DNA of 64,000 nucleotides from Cladobotryum mycophilum (GCA_036429605.1 CM071589.1:6634001-6698000), one strand, 5' to 3'; positions 47,545 to 61,500 are shown, counted from the stretch's first letter. Notes: generated by a model from the sequence alone, not told the origin. Numbers and translations are program-made.

Positions 47545-50500
47545 TTAGCTCTCAAAGCTAAGCTTCTCTATGCTGGCCTTCTCCACGGTGCTTCGAGGGC
47601 TAGTGTTGACTCGGCCAAATACCTTGCCGCCAAAGCGGTTAAGTTTGCTGCCTCCCTCTTGCACTTGGTGTGGGGCGTCGACGAGGATCTTCTCAATGGG
47701 ATCCACGTTGATCTTGCAGAAGAGGCTGGAGAAGAGGTATTGCTCACCAGCGTGGTTGAGCAGAGGCAAGGTTCGGTATCCTTGCCTGAGATTAGTGAGC
47801 TTGGCCGTGTAGCTGGCCATGGGTTGTCGGTCTTTGTTGTTGTAGCTTTCGCCATCGCTGGATAGCCTTACTGACCAGCGCACAAAGACTAGCTCGGGGT
47901 GCTTAGTTGTCACCTTGAATCGGAACTGACCGTTGGCGAATAAGGGATTGAAGCCGTTCTCGCGGATCACCTCAGTCTGGAACTTGAGGGGGAATCCTGC
48001 TCGTGGGTCAAGTCCGAGTTCTTCTCCTTCTTGTTGCGCTTATCGTTGGTGTGAAAGACTTCGACCTCGACGTAGAAATCCATCGACTTATTGGCCGACA
48101 AGTTGGCTGGTCGCATCAACTGCCTTGCTGAGAGAACGTCAATGCCGAATGACACAACAGAGCGCTCCTTCTTGCCATCGGCAATATCTGTATTGTATGG
48201 GAGAACCTGAATGTCGCGAAGCTCCGTGGGCTTGAGAACGTATCCCGATGAGTCCCTGCCGCCCTCAAACATGGCCTGGTTGAGCTGCATGCCAAGGTCA
48301 AAAGTCTGCCAGTTCAAGGCAGCCATCTGAACACCGCGGCGCCAGTAAGCCAGGGGGTCAAAGTTGCTCGAGGCAAGGCGTGTTCCGTCGGGGTAAACTC
48401 GCATCAGATATCTCATGTTGTGGATGTCAAGCGACATCTTCTCCTCCTTGGTGCGAGAATTCTTGGCAAAACTAGATTCCATAAAAGAAAAGATGTGGTT
48501 GAACTTCTTGGCACGTGGAGAATCAAACCCGCTAAACTTTTGGCCGGCGCAGTAGACTCCCAGCTTGCCCAACACCGGGATGATGTTGTTTGACGAGCCC
48601 TTGGGCGAACCACCCTCGCTGCCGCTATCGGAGTCGCTAGTGCTGTTAGTGTTGTTGAGCAACTCGTGCACTTCGCCTTCAGTGATGGTATTCACACGGG
48701 TCTTTCCGACAAGTCGCCGAGTAGGGTTGCTAGGGGAGAGCAGAGGGCTTTGGGGGAGCGACTGAGACTGCTGAAGCATGGTCAAGTCGGGGATGGTGGG
48801 CCTGACCAATGGAGAGCTCAGACTGTTTCCACGCTTGCGACCAAGAAAAGTGTCGCTAGCGTTGGGGTCTTCCTTGCCTCTTGGCTGCTTGACCTTGATG
48901 AGAACGCGCTCCATCAATTCCGAGGGCGAGGGCAGCTTTGTCGACGTCGGGTCCAGAGGCTCGGTAACAAGTCGATAGCCGAAAGCCTCCTTGATAGTCT
49001 CCGTCATGATGGCTTGTTGGGCGGCATTGCAGTGGACCTCGAGAGATATCCAGAGGGGGAAGCTGGACTTGACAAAGGCATACTTGTTAATGGTGGTCAT
49101 GACCTCCTTGAAGCTAATGGAGCTAGTCAGCGTACGGCCATGGACAACCAAGGGCTGACCATCGGGGCCATCCCAGCAATCGACCTCGACGCAGCGGCAG
49201 CCCCGTACGAGGGCTGAGATGTAGCCCTCGATGCTGGACTGACCGGCCACTTGACGGCCGAGCAGATAGGTGTTATGGGAACTAGAAATGAAGTATTCGT
49301 TCATGGGACGGTTGAGAGTAAAGTCCTGAGGTTGCTCCTCAACCGGAGTGTTGTGCCTTGAAGACAAGAAGCCAACAAATGCGGCTTCTGACATGTTTCC
49401 CATGTCGTTGGGGCCCACTTCCTCGTCATTCTGGTACTTGCGAATAAACTTGACAAAGAGCTTCTCCCAGTTGGTCCGCTTGGCATCGACATCCTCGCCT
49501 TGAACATCTCGGAGGAAAGCCAAGAATTCGTCAAATGTGATGCCCATCTCGGGGCGAGCAGAGATGCTCTGCATAAGTCGGTGTACCTCTAGGCGCTGTC
49601 GCATGAGGCGGACAAATTCCAGGAATTCGGAAAAGTTGAGTCGCTCCCGTCTTCGGGCGTCGGACAGCCGAAAGTTGGATTGAAGCGTTGACTGGGAGCT
49701 GTAGATGTGCAAATTCTGGCAAACTCGCTTGACACCGGTAATGTCGAGTTCTTCCTGGCCTTCGGTGTTGTATTGGTCGCCGAATTGTTTCAACATTTCC
49801 GTCTGCCAGTACTGGCCAATGGCCCTCTCGTTGAAAGTCATCAGAGAAGCCATGACCTCCTGGCGGTGCTTGAGCATGGCATCCAGGAAGGCGGTCCACA
49901 TCTGGTAGGTCTCTTCGTCTTCGGCGATGAGGTGTAGGAACTTGGACTTGGACTTTTCGGGGACCGAGTAGAGGATGGAGAACCATGTTGAGCTCTCAGG
50001 TTCGGGAATATTAAAGTCGCGACCGTACTGCCGAATATCTGAGCCGGTTCGGATTTCCCTTACCTCGTCGACGTGGAGGAATTTTTGTGGGCGGTTTCTA
50101 TCCCACATGAGCTTGTTAGTATCGGGGTCGTATACCAGGCATACACGCCTCGATCGCTTCTTCTTGGAAACTTTTTTAACCCAAGTTCCCTGCTGGAGCT
50201 GTAGAGGAATAACGGGGCCCGCCATTGTGGTGGAGCTGCCGCTGATGGAGCCGGTGGTGCTGTTGGCCGACGAGAAGTCTCGCATATTGCTGTCCAAGTA
50301 GAAGACAGGTCTGAAGGAGATGTCGTCCCGCTCGTCAATGTCAGACTCGGAATCGGTGTTCACAGGTCCATATTCAGAAGCCACAGCAGTGCTGCTGTCG
50401 CTTCGTCGGCGTAGGAAGCAGGGGCCAACGCTGGTCTCTCGGCTCGTGGGGGCGGCGGAAGACTGTCGCCTTCCGGCCATGTGTTTAGAAGCTCGGCTAG

Positions 50501-50954
50501 AAAGGCGGCGGATCAGATTATTGCTCTTGTTGCCTGGGGCATTGGGGCCGAAGTTGCTGAAGACGGCCTCGGCAGCTGGGACAGGGCTGCTTGTCCAGCT
50601 CTGGCCCAAGGATGTGACGCTCGTTTTGCGGGATACGATGGACTCAGGGAGTTGGAACCCCGGTGGGCATGAGTCTTCGTCTCTGGGGCGCATGGGTTCA
50701 GGCGAGGCCTGGATGGAGGAGTTTGTTGTAAGGACGGCGGGCTCTGGAGACATTATAGGAGATCCTTGTAGTGAATTGGAAGCCACGGAGGAGGCACTGA
50801 TGGCGGAAACGGGAGTTGCGGTGGGATATTGGATGTTGAAGTTTGTGAGGACGTGGCCAGGGCTTGGACGCCGAAGCTGGGTGGATTGAGAGGACATTGT
50901 GTAGCCCAAGGTCGGAGGAGTATAAGTTTGACTTGGGTCTGAGTTACTAGACAT
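47545..50954 (-). CDS. PLC1: phosphoinositide-specific phospholipase C, frame interrupted
   Basis: An enzyme that cleaves PI(4,5)P2 to diacylglycerol and inositol trisphosphate. Single exon. Chosen start at 50954 (MSSNSDPSQ); an in-frame ATG 12 codons upstream is less likely. Order of parts: Ser-rich N-terminus (1-240), PH-like region (about 250-360, GTWVKKVSKKKRSRRVCLVY), EF-hand region (about 370-500), PI-PLC X (about 540-690, with catalytic SSHNTYLLG and VVHGRTLTSSISF), a Ser-rich linker, PI-PLC Y (about 795-905, KLGVYCAGQKFSGF, YLMRVYPDGTRLASSNFDP) and C2. The frame breaks in the C2 domain at a C-run (48005-48007). The upstream frame stops after DSPSSSRLR, while the expected GFPLKFQTEVIRENGFNP follows in the neighbouring frame. 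One extra C gives a continuous 1136-residue protein ending KLSFES. Confidence 0.88.
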
Positions 50955-53900
50955 ATTTGTGCTTGTGTAGCAAGCGCATTGCAGGAACAAGTCTGGAGCT
51001 TCTGCAGGTTGCCTTGACCCTTATAAGGTTTGAGCACTTCCGATATGCATGTTGAAACAATCTGGGGAAGGATTGGGATGCGGGGAAGAATTCGAGCTGG
51101 CTGATCCACAGCACGGAGGCAGGTAGGTAGGTCGTCGACCTGGGGCCAGCCGCCAGGGGTTTGTATAGGATCTTTGGAGGTGTGGGCTGCGTCGCGCGCT
51201 CTGCAGGTGGATTGACTTTTTTTGTTCTGTTTTCGATGGCAATTGCTGCTGCTGCTGCTGCTGCTGCGCAGTCAGGCGCTTGGTCCAATGGGCCTTGCTG
51301 TTGAGGGGTGGCCCTGAAAATGCCAAACGGATGTACGAACTGGGGGAAGATCTGACCTGGGGTCAAGGAATGTCCAGGTCGCAGCCGAATGGTGAGGTGG
51401 CAGGCTGGAGTAGTGGGAGTACTGGGTATGCAAGTCGCTGTTTTGGGTATTGGCTCCAAGGGCGAGCGACTTGAGGGACACTGCAGGTAGACAGGCGACT
51501 GCAGAATAAGAATGAGGCGAATCAATGCGACAGGAGTCGATATTGGGATTTGCAGTGTCGGCCGGCGCAATTGGACAGATGACTTTTTTTTTGGTCAAAT
51601 GGTGGGAATGCTGCTGTGCTCCGTTTCTTCGTGTCGATAGAATATTGGATGCGCTGGTATAAAAAAGAAGGCAACGAGGCACAAGGGGGTAAAAAAGAGG
51701 CGAGGAGCGCGGGTTCAAATGGTAAGAGGGCGAGGTTGTATCCGAAGTTCGAGATGTCGAGGGGGTGTAGTTGGTGTTGGTGAGTAACAGACAACCTTGG
51801 TGGTAGTAAACCGAACTACTTTTTGTACAATGTCCGAAGTCGCAGTGGACAGGCGTAAGCGTGAGCGTGTGATTGTAATTGTAATTGTGAGTTGGTGTAA
51901 TTGCAGGAGCAGTGAATGTGAATGGATGATGTTTGTTCAACAGCAGGTTTTTGTTGGCGGCAGGACAAGATTGAAGTACGAGCAGAGAGTTTAAGTGAAG
52001 CACAGGAATAATAAGTGCGGTGGTGGTGGAAAGTGGTGGTTGAGTCAAAAAGAGTTATTGCGGGATGTAGTCCAAGATGTGGGTGTGGGAGGAGAAGGGG
52101 TGGGCGTGGATGGGGTGTGTCGTTAGGTTGGCGAAAGAAAAAAAAATACTTGCAAGTGTCGCCCCAAAAGAGGGAGGGTGTGTGTCTTATTAAAAGAAAG
52201 AAAAATGTGAAAAAGCCTAGCAACGCTAATACTATTCAGGTTGGTCCTTGCTTCTTGCTGTCCTTCAGGCTCTGTGCTGGCTGGTCGTGTCTGTCCTGCT
52301 GGGTACTAACAGAGATGGATGAGGCGAAGAGTGAGAGAGAGTGAGAGAGCACAGCTTTATTATCCTCGTGTTACTTTCATCATAGTACAGCACTCAGACC
52401 GCGGGGGGTATTGAGGTGAATGGGCATAATGACATGGGTTGCTCTGGTTTTTTTGGTCATGCCCAGCACGTCAGAGCTCAGCAGGGACAACGGTGCTAGA
52501 GTACCTTGCCTACAGGTAGAGAATCATTCCATTCAGAGGGCAAGGTGAGGCGAGGCGAGGCGAGAAGATGCCCATGCACAAGTAGTAGATACCTGACCTG
52601 AACCTCACGCAACACAACGCTTCCCATACAGTGCCGTGTACAGGCAGGTAATTGCCTACAGCAAGGGCAAGGCAGGCGACAATTTACTGCTTGTGGGCAG
52701 ACAAGGAACATTGAATCAATGAATGGCCTGACCATGACGAGAACGCGCAGTCTTTTGCGTGGGACAACAGCGACTGACAGACGGACAGGGTGACAAGGGG
52801 GAGGGGAGATTCATCACCGAAAATGCTTGGTGTAGGCGCTGGTGGTGAGCGGACAGGCCCAGTTCCAGGCCAGCCAGCCAGCAGATTGGGCCTATGTACA
52901 AGTAGAAACAAGAGGTGCCCAGTGTTGTGGTGGTATGGTGGGTATGGTGTGTGGGCAAGAAAGAGAAGGGGGGAGAGAAAGTACTTTTTTTTTTCTTTCC
53001 TGCCGTTGAAAGAATGGAAAGAAAGAAAGAAAGAAAAAGCGAATGAGGGGTGTTGTTATTGAAATGAACAGGGGGAGGCGAAATACCTGGGTACTTCGTA
53101 GTTTACCAACCCAGACAACTTGCGTTCGGAGGCTTTGTCCAGGTGGATTGGATGGGATTGGCCAGGACAGGCACGAATGCTTTCCAGCGATTTGCCCCAG
53201 TGAGTGTCCAGGGACGCAGAGGGAAATGACGACGGAAGCATCGGGGGGTGGCCTAATGAGTTTTCAAGGTGGCAGACCAGACCATGCAACAGCAACAGCA
53301 GCAGCCAGCATAGAGGAGAAAAAGACAGAGTAAGTTTTGGTTAGGGGAGTGTACACAAAGACCCGCTGGGTACGAGAAACCACAGCAGCCAAAAAGCGAC
53401 TAGAGCCACTTTGCAACTTTTTTGCAACTTTTAAGAAAAAGAGAGTTACATTCAGCGAGGAAACACTCCAAGTACCGCCTCCGCCAGGGTACCTCGCCAT
53501 GTGCCCAGCCCAGCCGGGCCAAGCCAGCCCTCCGAGATTCCCAAGATGCGAGTGGCAGAGTCTCTCTCTCTCGCTCACTCAGTCACTCAGTCACTCACCT
53601 CGACTCCTTCACCCCCGCGCTCTTTCAAGTGATGTATGTACGTAGGTACTTCCAAGTTGTTTAGTAAGCCTGTACGGTACGTATCTCTTGTCTCTCTTTG
53701 CCCTGGCTTCACCTGAATCTCGCCTTTACAAGGTCAGTAATAGTCTCTCTCCAAGACTCCAAACAAACTCCTCCCCCATGCTCGTTCATTCATTCAAACA
53801 GGGTACGTACCTGGTATGTATGTTCTTTTTTCTTCTCGGTAATGCCAAGGAGAGACATGCCCAGTCTCCCAGCCCAGCCCATCTTATCCCATCCCCAGCG

Positions 53901-54600
53901 CTACACGAAACAAACGAAGTCCGTACGGAGAGTACCAGTCATGGACATGAGACATGGGGAACAAGGAACCGGTTACTCGGAAAAGATTTGGGGTGGGAGG
54001 AAAACGCGTACCAGTAAAAAGGAAAAGCGCCCTAAATTACAGCGCTCCTTCAGCTTCTCTCAGGGGCTGACGTTATGGTGCCTGTACTACAAGTACTTGT
54101 ACCATTATCAACAGCAGTAAGCGAGCGGCGGTCTGTCATGGATTCATGGAATACTACCGAGTACTCGTAGTTTGACTGCCCTAATTTGCCTTGAATGTTC
54201 TGACCGGAATGGAACGGTATGTCATGGTCTCAGATCTCACAAGTCAAGAAGATGGCCTATACAAAAGATTTCACTATGACTTTGTCTTGGTTCTCGGAGA
54301 CGCCATGATATAAGTCAGTCAGGTCAAGTGATCAAGTGATGACTGTGATTATCTTACAACAGATTACAAGTTGACACCAACCAAGTTTCGCTGTTGCCTC
54401 AATCGGGCAAGTATTGAAATGAGAAAGAGAGGGGGGGAGAGAGAGAGAGAGAGAGAGACCAGCCTTGCATCTACCACCTACCACCTACCATCATGTAGAT
54501 ACATCGTCCATGTCCCATCGTCCATCGCTCATCCAACTTCCAAGGAACCTTTTTCAGCCCAACCGTTTATATGCAAGGTGTTTTTTTCTTCTTCGTTCGA
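50955..54600. other. gene-poor region upstream of the PLC gene
   Basis: Promoter and leader of the PLC gene, then about 3 kb without a supportable gene. Contains a CTG repeat at 51244-51267, GAGA-rich stretches near 52330 and 54430-54460, an AAAG repeat near 53018-53036 and AGTC repeats near 53575-53596. Frames here are repeat-driven. Confidence 0.55.
51244..51267. repeat. CTG trinucleotide repeat
   Basis: About eight perfect TGC/CTG units, located about 300 bases upstream of the PLC start codon, possibly in its leader. Confidence 0.9.
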
Positions 54601-57600
54601 TCGTCCGACTATTGAACCGTTTCACTCATCATGTTTATTGTTCCGCTTACCCATTCATTCCTCAATCACCATGGTCCTCGGTTATGTCAAGGCGTGTCGC
54701 CTCCCTGCGGATCCATTGGCCCCGTCCAATGTCTCGTTGGCGCAGATGATCAAGACTGGTCGGTTTCGCGCTGCCACGTCACGATACCGGGCGGCCTTGT
54801 GGTCGCGGGCAATGGCATGTAGAAGCGCCTCCCTCCCTCCATCCCTCTTCCCCTCCTCACCCTCGTGCCAATTTGCCGGCTTCTCTTGTTGTTGCAGACA
54901 TTGGCTGATTGTTATGTTTGCGGCTGACCCATGACTTACATATGTAAGTATGTATGTATGTATGTATGTATGTATGTATGTATATACATATGGTATGTCT
55001 ATTTGTATGTATGCATTGCATTCTATTACCGATTTATTATAACTTATCATATTATTCACTCTGAACGGCCAGCTGTGCTATTATCTTGTCTGTCTCTTTT
55101 TTCCTTCTTTTTTTCTTTTTTTCTCCCAGGGGCGGCACGCAACATGATGCATAGAGTCATCTTGGAAGCACTCGGCCATAGTTCGGGGCTTGGTTCCATG
55201 TCAGCACGCAGCACACAAGCACGCACACAGCAGAGGTTGACACAACCAATGGAACATTCATTATAAGCGAACTTTGCTTTTGTTTCCCAAATATCGCTGA
55301 TCTCTGTGTCATGCGATCACGTTATCGTACATCAATCAGTCCGCAACCTCGTACGTCTGTATGTATGTATGTATGTATGTACATAGCCGCCCTCGGGCTC
55401 CATACGAGAATGCGGATGAAACACAACATTGGGCCAACAGAGAGAGGCGATCGACAAAACATCCCCCCTCCTACCCTTGACCAACATTGCCAGCAAACAT
55501 GTTCTTCAAGCCCAAAGCACAAAAAAGGTTCCCTGGAGAGGCAAAAAGAGGGGCTTGACAGTCTCCTTTGCTTTGTACGATCCTCCAGAGGTGAGACTAA
55601 ATGCTTGAGCGTATGTACCTACCTTTTACTAAATTGCCAATGCATGGCCATGTTGGGCTGGGAAAAATGCCGCTCCAAAACAACCTTCGTATAACGGTAT
55701 TACATCGTCATTGAGTGTGGTCGCCAGCGTTGACTAACTCCCAATAGGGCCACCAAGGGCAGCATTCCCAAACGCGCCGCTTCTTTGTCCAACCAAAGTC
55801 ATCCCTGACGAGCCTCCATGCCAAGGCCCTTTCCAAAGCCGAAAGACCGTCTTGGTATGTCGAGTCTTTCTTCACCCCGCCATTGATGCCCGGGCCTTGG
55901 CCCTGGAATGCTTCATTGGCAGCGTAGCACCACCGCCCAGCTAGTATTACATATCACACAAACACACACACACACAAGTTTTGCGAGTAGGTAGTGGTGG
56001 TAGTGTACGGAGCAGATGCAATTAATCATCTTCTCTGCTTAGACCGATGTCGTATTACCGCCTCCACCGCCATGTGCTCGGCTATTATTGACAGCTCTTC
56101 CAAATGAACCTGCCGGCTGGAGAATGTGTTACACACAGGCAATCTTGGAAGGGGAATATGGCACGTTGCCACTATAATTACGGTACCCTATATACTTCCA
56201 ACACACTTGAACGACTTCTGGGCTTTTCCCCAGACTGTGTCCCAAGGCCACCAACAAGGCGCCCCCCGTTCGTATAACCACATGAGATATTAGAAGGATG
56301 GGCCCGAGGCGTTTGAAGAAGTATGACCATGGTTACAAGCCACGACAGCCAAACCTGTATTACATAATGTGTGGAAGAGAGATGGGAAGGGGAAAAAAAG
56401 ACCGAGTAAATATGCGAGTTTCAGCATCCTACTTCTTGAAGGAATGCCCTTCTGGAAGCCACGAGTCTTCGCTTAGCGGGCTGAAACCAACCAGGACTCG
56501 AGCCGCAGCATCACGTTGATGATGCGCTGGCCCGTCTAGTCACGTCAGATTGAGGTCAGGTTATCAATCTCGCCCGCCACTGTTTGGGGCATTTTCTCCC
56601 CCCCATCCTCCGGGTTGGACCGGGTCCGCCTTGCAGGAGTTTGACCCAATTATTATTTTCGGAACGGCACGCACGACAAGTTGATTTACTCATGTACAGA
56701 TGGGTAGGTTGAACCGAGAAAACAAAGTAATTAGACCGTCTGCAGGATATTGAGTAGGTAATGGTAATAACAAAACTGGAACGAGCATGCAGTGCGGTAA
56801 AGCCAAACAAGTGCCAAGATTCAGCAATGCTACCTTTACTAAGTAGTAATTAAGTAGCACATCGACTGACCTCGGGTTATTTTTTCTTCTGGTTGAGGCT
56901 GTCCTGTAATCTGGCTCCGGATCTGGACGGCGTTTTTGTGGGGGAGGAAGCCATTCGGGTCGGCTGTTCCGGCTTGATAACTACTATAATACCCAGTAAT
57001 AATAAGTGGTACATGGCACTCGAATCAACTTGATAGCGAATATCAGGTAGATTGGACTCGTCATGTTGAAACTTTCTTTGCACATTACCAGTTCCATATA
57101 TTCATCTCCACTATTCATGGGAACCGGAAAACGCAAACGGGCTGAAGTGTGTACAAGTACATACTCCGTGTATGTACGTTCATTATCAGCGCAGCATACC
57201 ATGTATCGAGGGCTTGGCTCAGTCATCGTTTTTTGTTCCTTGCACCACAGGGGGGATCCTGTTGGATTCTTCCATCCACAATTGACATGCGCATCCCACA
57301 TCCCACATCCCACAACCCACAATCCACAATCCACATCCGTTTCGTCTCGCTTTCGTCTGTCTGCCTGGCCTATATGCATGTCTATTACAGGATTGTGCAG
57401 CAGGTGCAAGTACGACCTGCATTATGTCATGTATGTACATACATACCTGGGTAGGTACTGCCTACTAATACAAAGCAACGATACTTTACGTTTGATTCTG
57501 TGGCGCTTTCTTATTTTTTATTTTTTTCTGTTATCTTATCATATGCCCTGTGCACTACCGAATAGGTCAGAAATATGAAATGTCTAAGAAAATGTCTAAG

Positions 57601-58000
57601 ATCCGAACCGGGGGAGCGCCGGAATAGCTATGAGATCATGATCATTTTCTCCCTCCCCCTTCCCCTTCTCTCTTCCTTGGCCCATGCTAAGAACTTGCTT
57701 TCCGAAAAAGTCAGTGTACAAGTAAGACGAAATGTAAATGGACTAAATAAATAAACAAAAAAAAAAAAAAAGAGCCCCCAAGAAGCCTGATAGTAACCCA
57801 ACAAAGCAATGGCGACTAGCTTACTACCAGGTATTAGGTGGACTTTAGCAGTACCTGGGCCGCCATTCCTCAGCTGCTAAGGCTTGGAGATGCTGCTTCA
57901 GAGTCTCCGGCGGTCTGGCTCTGTTGCTAGGGTGTTTGGGTGATTGGGGGGGGCGTGCCCTTACAGAAGCAAACAAATTAGAACTTCAACCCTACAACGC
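54601..58000. other. gene desert, left part
   Basis: No gene supported. An 88-codon frame starting at a good-context ATG (54671, CACCATGG) and ending at 54934 was considered, but it has no family features. Two ATGT/GTAT microsatellites lie at 54946-54982 and 55359-55381, a CA repeat at about 55959-55976 and an A-run at 57757-57771. Confidence 0.5.
54946..54982 (+). repeat. GTAT tetranucleotide microsatellite
   Basis: Nine near-perfect TATG units, flanked by TATATACATATGG. A second tract of the same unit lies at 55359-55381. Confidence 0.85.
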
Positions 58001-58520
58001 TACTAATCAAGGCTAATCTATATGGGGTATAATCTTAATATGCAATGGGGGTGTATCTGCGGTACGTACCGCGACCGACCTGGTCCATGTTTGCTTTACA
58101 GATGTACCGCTCCCCTGCTGGGTACATCTTTCCAATTTGCTTGACGCAAGAGCAGTCAGTGCAAGAACCTGGCACGGCAACAAATACACACACGCACACT
58201 CACACACACGCCAGAGACCCAAGACCAGACGAAGGCATTCCCAATTGCCCCCTCCCCCACCCCCAAAAGAGGAACCTCGCCAATTCACATTTGCAGGGCC
58301 AGCCTCTGCAGCCTTGTGAGGCCCCCATGTCGCTCGTTTCATCGCCGCACATTGTTTGCGCATCGCCATGCAGACGCAGACTGCAGCTTGTGTGCATGCA
58401 TAGGTACATGCATACGCACATACATACGCAAGTGGTAGTAGGAGTAGTAGTAGCGGTAACAGTACTAGCAACAGCAGCAGAGAGCAGTGGTAGTGACGAG
58501 GCAGCAGCAACAGCAGCAAC

Positions 58521-58546
58521 AAAGCAAAGCAAAGCAAAGCAAAGCA
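58521..58546 (+). repeat. AAAGC pentanucleotide repeat
   Basis: Five perfect AAAGC units within a wider CAG/CAA-rich stretch. Confidence 0.85.
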
Positions 58547-61500
58547 ACAGAAACAGAAACAGCAGAAGCACTAGTAGCATGCACAAGCGTGCGGCCAATG
58601 TCTGTAACTATGCCGACCGAACGAGGTCATGGAGAGGTCACCTGAGCAGTTTGCATTGGATTCGTTCGACCCCCCGTCACCGTCCCGCTCGACCCTGTCC
58701 GTCGCACGCAGCAGCATTGCAGATAGCAACAGCGGCAGCAGCAAGACGAGGATGAGGAGGACGAGGACGAGGACAAGGCAGAAGAAGGCGCTGCAGCAAG
58801 GACAACAGGCGGATGGTGTTCCTTGACGAGACACTTTTAGTTTGAACTAGGGACTATCCATGGGCTCTATTTTTACGACTGCATTTTTTCTCTCGTGTCG
58901 GTTTTTTTCGTTGCCCTCTTCTCGTCGCAAGCGTCAGAAGTTAGAACGACTGGGGTTGCATTGCCCTGCCCGGATCCCACTAACAAGCAAACACCACAGC
59001 CAAGCTTTGTTCCGTCATTCAACATCGTGGGCACGTTGCGGTGCTGGGACACAGGATGCCCACACAAGCCCAACTGCGGGGTCTACTTTGGTCTGGGTTT
59101 GGTCCGGTATCTGCCCTAATAAGAGTCATCGATTGAGGACACAACTACTGTACAAGACAATTTCACCGACTTTTGAATTTCTGCTCAACACGCCCATGAG
59201 GCCACACATCAGATCCCGATCCGGCCGCTTAGCCTTCTTGGCGGTACGATAGGACCAAAGGCCTGGTCGGTGTAATAAGCCAATATTGATTGCTACTGCT
59301 ACTGCTCCTGCTGCTGCTCTTGCTGCTGCTCTTGCTGCTCTTGCTGCTCCAGGCATGCACCGGAGACAACTAAGTTGATGGCAAAACCAGGGGCCAGGGC
59401 ATGGCATGGCATGGCAGCGCACATCAGATGCGGTGTAAGAAACAACATTTGTACGGAGCACTGCGAACATGTTTTGTTCCCAATTTGCTGGTGTGTACTC
59501 CGTACCCTGCCCACTCCAGCTCCAGCCGGTCAGTGAGAACCTGGCACCAGGACCTGGATGGTGGCTAACGAGACAAGACAAGGGAAGAAAGGGAAGACAA
59601 GGGGACGACAAAAAAAAAAGAGAGCGGTTGGCCCAACACGACAAAACGGCACCGACGAGCTGGGCCACACACATGCACAATAGCCGCCATGGGGGTGTTC
59701 CCGTTTTGATGCAGCATCAAGGAAGCATCATGACGTCCTGTCCCCGAGCCTGTCCAATCGGCTGACGGTTTTCTTTTTGCCGGCGTGCAGCGCTTACTAG
59801 TCCAAGATGGCATCTCGAGACCAGTCCTGGCAAATTGGTTTATCAGACACCCTGTGTCACGGTGTTTTGAGACAGGCTGACGTCTTGTTTGATCAACTTT
59901 CTCGAATCATTCTTCACCGCAGACATTTACAGGGGATGCATGTTTTGTTCCTGGCAAAGGCAACACCGAGCTGCGAACACGCCAGGCTGATGGATGGGAC
60001 TTGGGCACTTTTACAGACCCGGCCCTTGAACCAAAGGAAGACCCAGAAGAACGTGCTGCAACCCACGATCGGGACGACGTGATTGGCCCCTGATCCTTAG
60101 TGACGTAAGGACTCCTGCGGTCGTGCATGGGCCTAGAGCCCAAGACACCATCCCATTCCCTTGGAATGGAAAAGAGGGCGAGGCGAACGACTTGTTCACC
60201 GTCCCTTTGCCTCGTTTGGACTCTCTCGTCGGCGTCGTTGCCTCCGGGTTGTCATGAAACATCATGAGTTGAGTTTTTTTTTTTGCAAAAATTTTCACAT
60301 TGTGTCATCACCTTTGCGGCCCGATGATGCCAACCTCGTGATGGCGCAGTATCTGAGGAAGCCCCCACTGCAATTGAAACTTTTTTCCCCTCCGAATCTC
60401 GGTCTGCTATTACATTTCAAACCTTTAAATGTCCGACCCTGGGACGACTTGAGCACCGGTTCATTCTCGACAGACTGCATTGAAATGTGTTTGACACCTT
60501 CTGATTTGTTTTTGACCCATTTCTCATACTTGTTGCGCGCCAATTGCGCATATTAGGTGCACAACCGAGACACAAAAATGCTACACGGAACGATGGTCTC
60601 ACTGCTGTCGCAATCACTAAATGTCCCCGGCCCGTTGCAGGGTCTATACATATGTGGGATATCTATCATATTTGCACTTTTCTGCTCGGTTTGCTGAACA
60701 TACAAGTACTACGTCCCATTGTCTTCGATGGCTAAGAAGCCTCAGATTTACTGCTTGACATGCTGGGAACCTGTACGTTGGCCGCCTTCACGTTACATAT
60801 GTACAAGTATGTATGCAGCGCCGAAGATGCCGTCCCTCTTGAGGCCCCTCCCCTTTTCCCCATGCACTCGTTTGCCTTTCTCCGTCTTGGCCCTGCGGTG
60901 GCTTGGTCCGCAATGAGCACTCGCAGCTCGATTGCATACTGCCAGGATTTCTCATTTCTCTAAATGACCATTGGACTTCTCGAGCTTAATTGCGGTCAGC
61001 ACTTTTTCCTGTCTACGGTGGTTCGCAGACTGGAACATGGCACATATCAGACCCTTTCTCATATTTGCAATTCTAGCACCAATTGGATTCGGACTTTCAA
61101 GCAATTGATGTCGGGGAAACGTTGAAAAGCACAATGCCCGGCTGGTGGTCAACAAACGTCTACCTGTGAGATGCGTGCCCGTGCAGCCAATGTCTCAGCC
61201 CCACCAATGGCTTTCACTTGGAGACCAGGGGAAAGAGGGTCTGGTCACATTGATTTCATTCTCCTCCCCTAACCAGAGCGGATTGCGTCTTTCCGAAGAG
61301 ACATATCTGGAGTCGTCCAATTTGCGACTGCAGAAGATCACGCCATTCGGCACAATTGGGTTGGCTAAGGTATGAAAGCCAAGGGCCGAGGAGACGCTAG
61401 AATGGGCTAAGAAGGAACCCGCCTGGATTGCAGAGAGCGTCGTACCGGATGTATGTTCACGTCGGTTAACGTCCCTTTTCCCGTATACTTGCTGTTGTTG

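Noticed and set aside
54671..54934. 88-codon ORF with good start context (CACCATGG)
   Set aside because: Context alone is not enough; the C-terminal half is low in complexity and no splice-supported continuation exists.
58045..58755. 236-codon plus-strand ORF
   Set aside because: Composed largely of CAG/CAA and CA repeats giving Thr/His/Ala/Ser runs; a minus-strand frame over the same repeats is equally open.
59126..59680. 184-codon minus-strand ORF
   Set aside because: Ala/Arg runs come from the CTG/CTT repeat and the rest is Cys-rich and random-looking.
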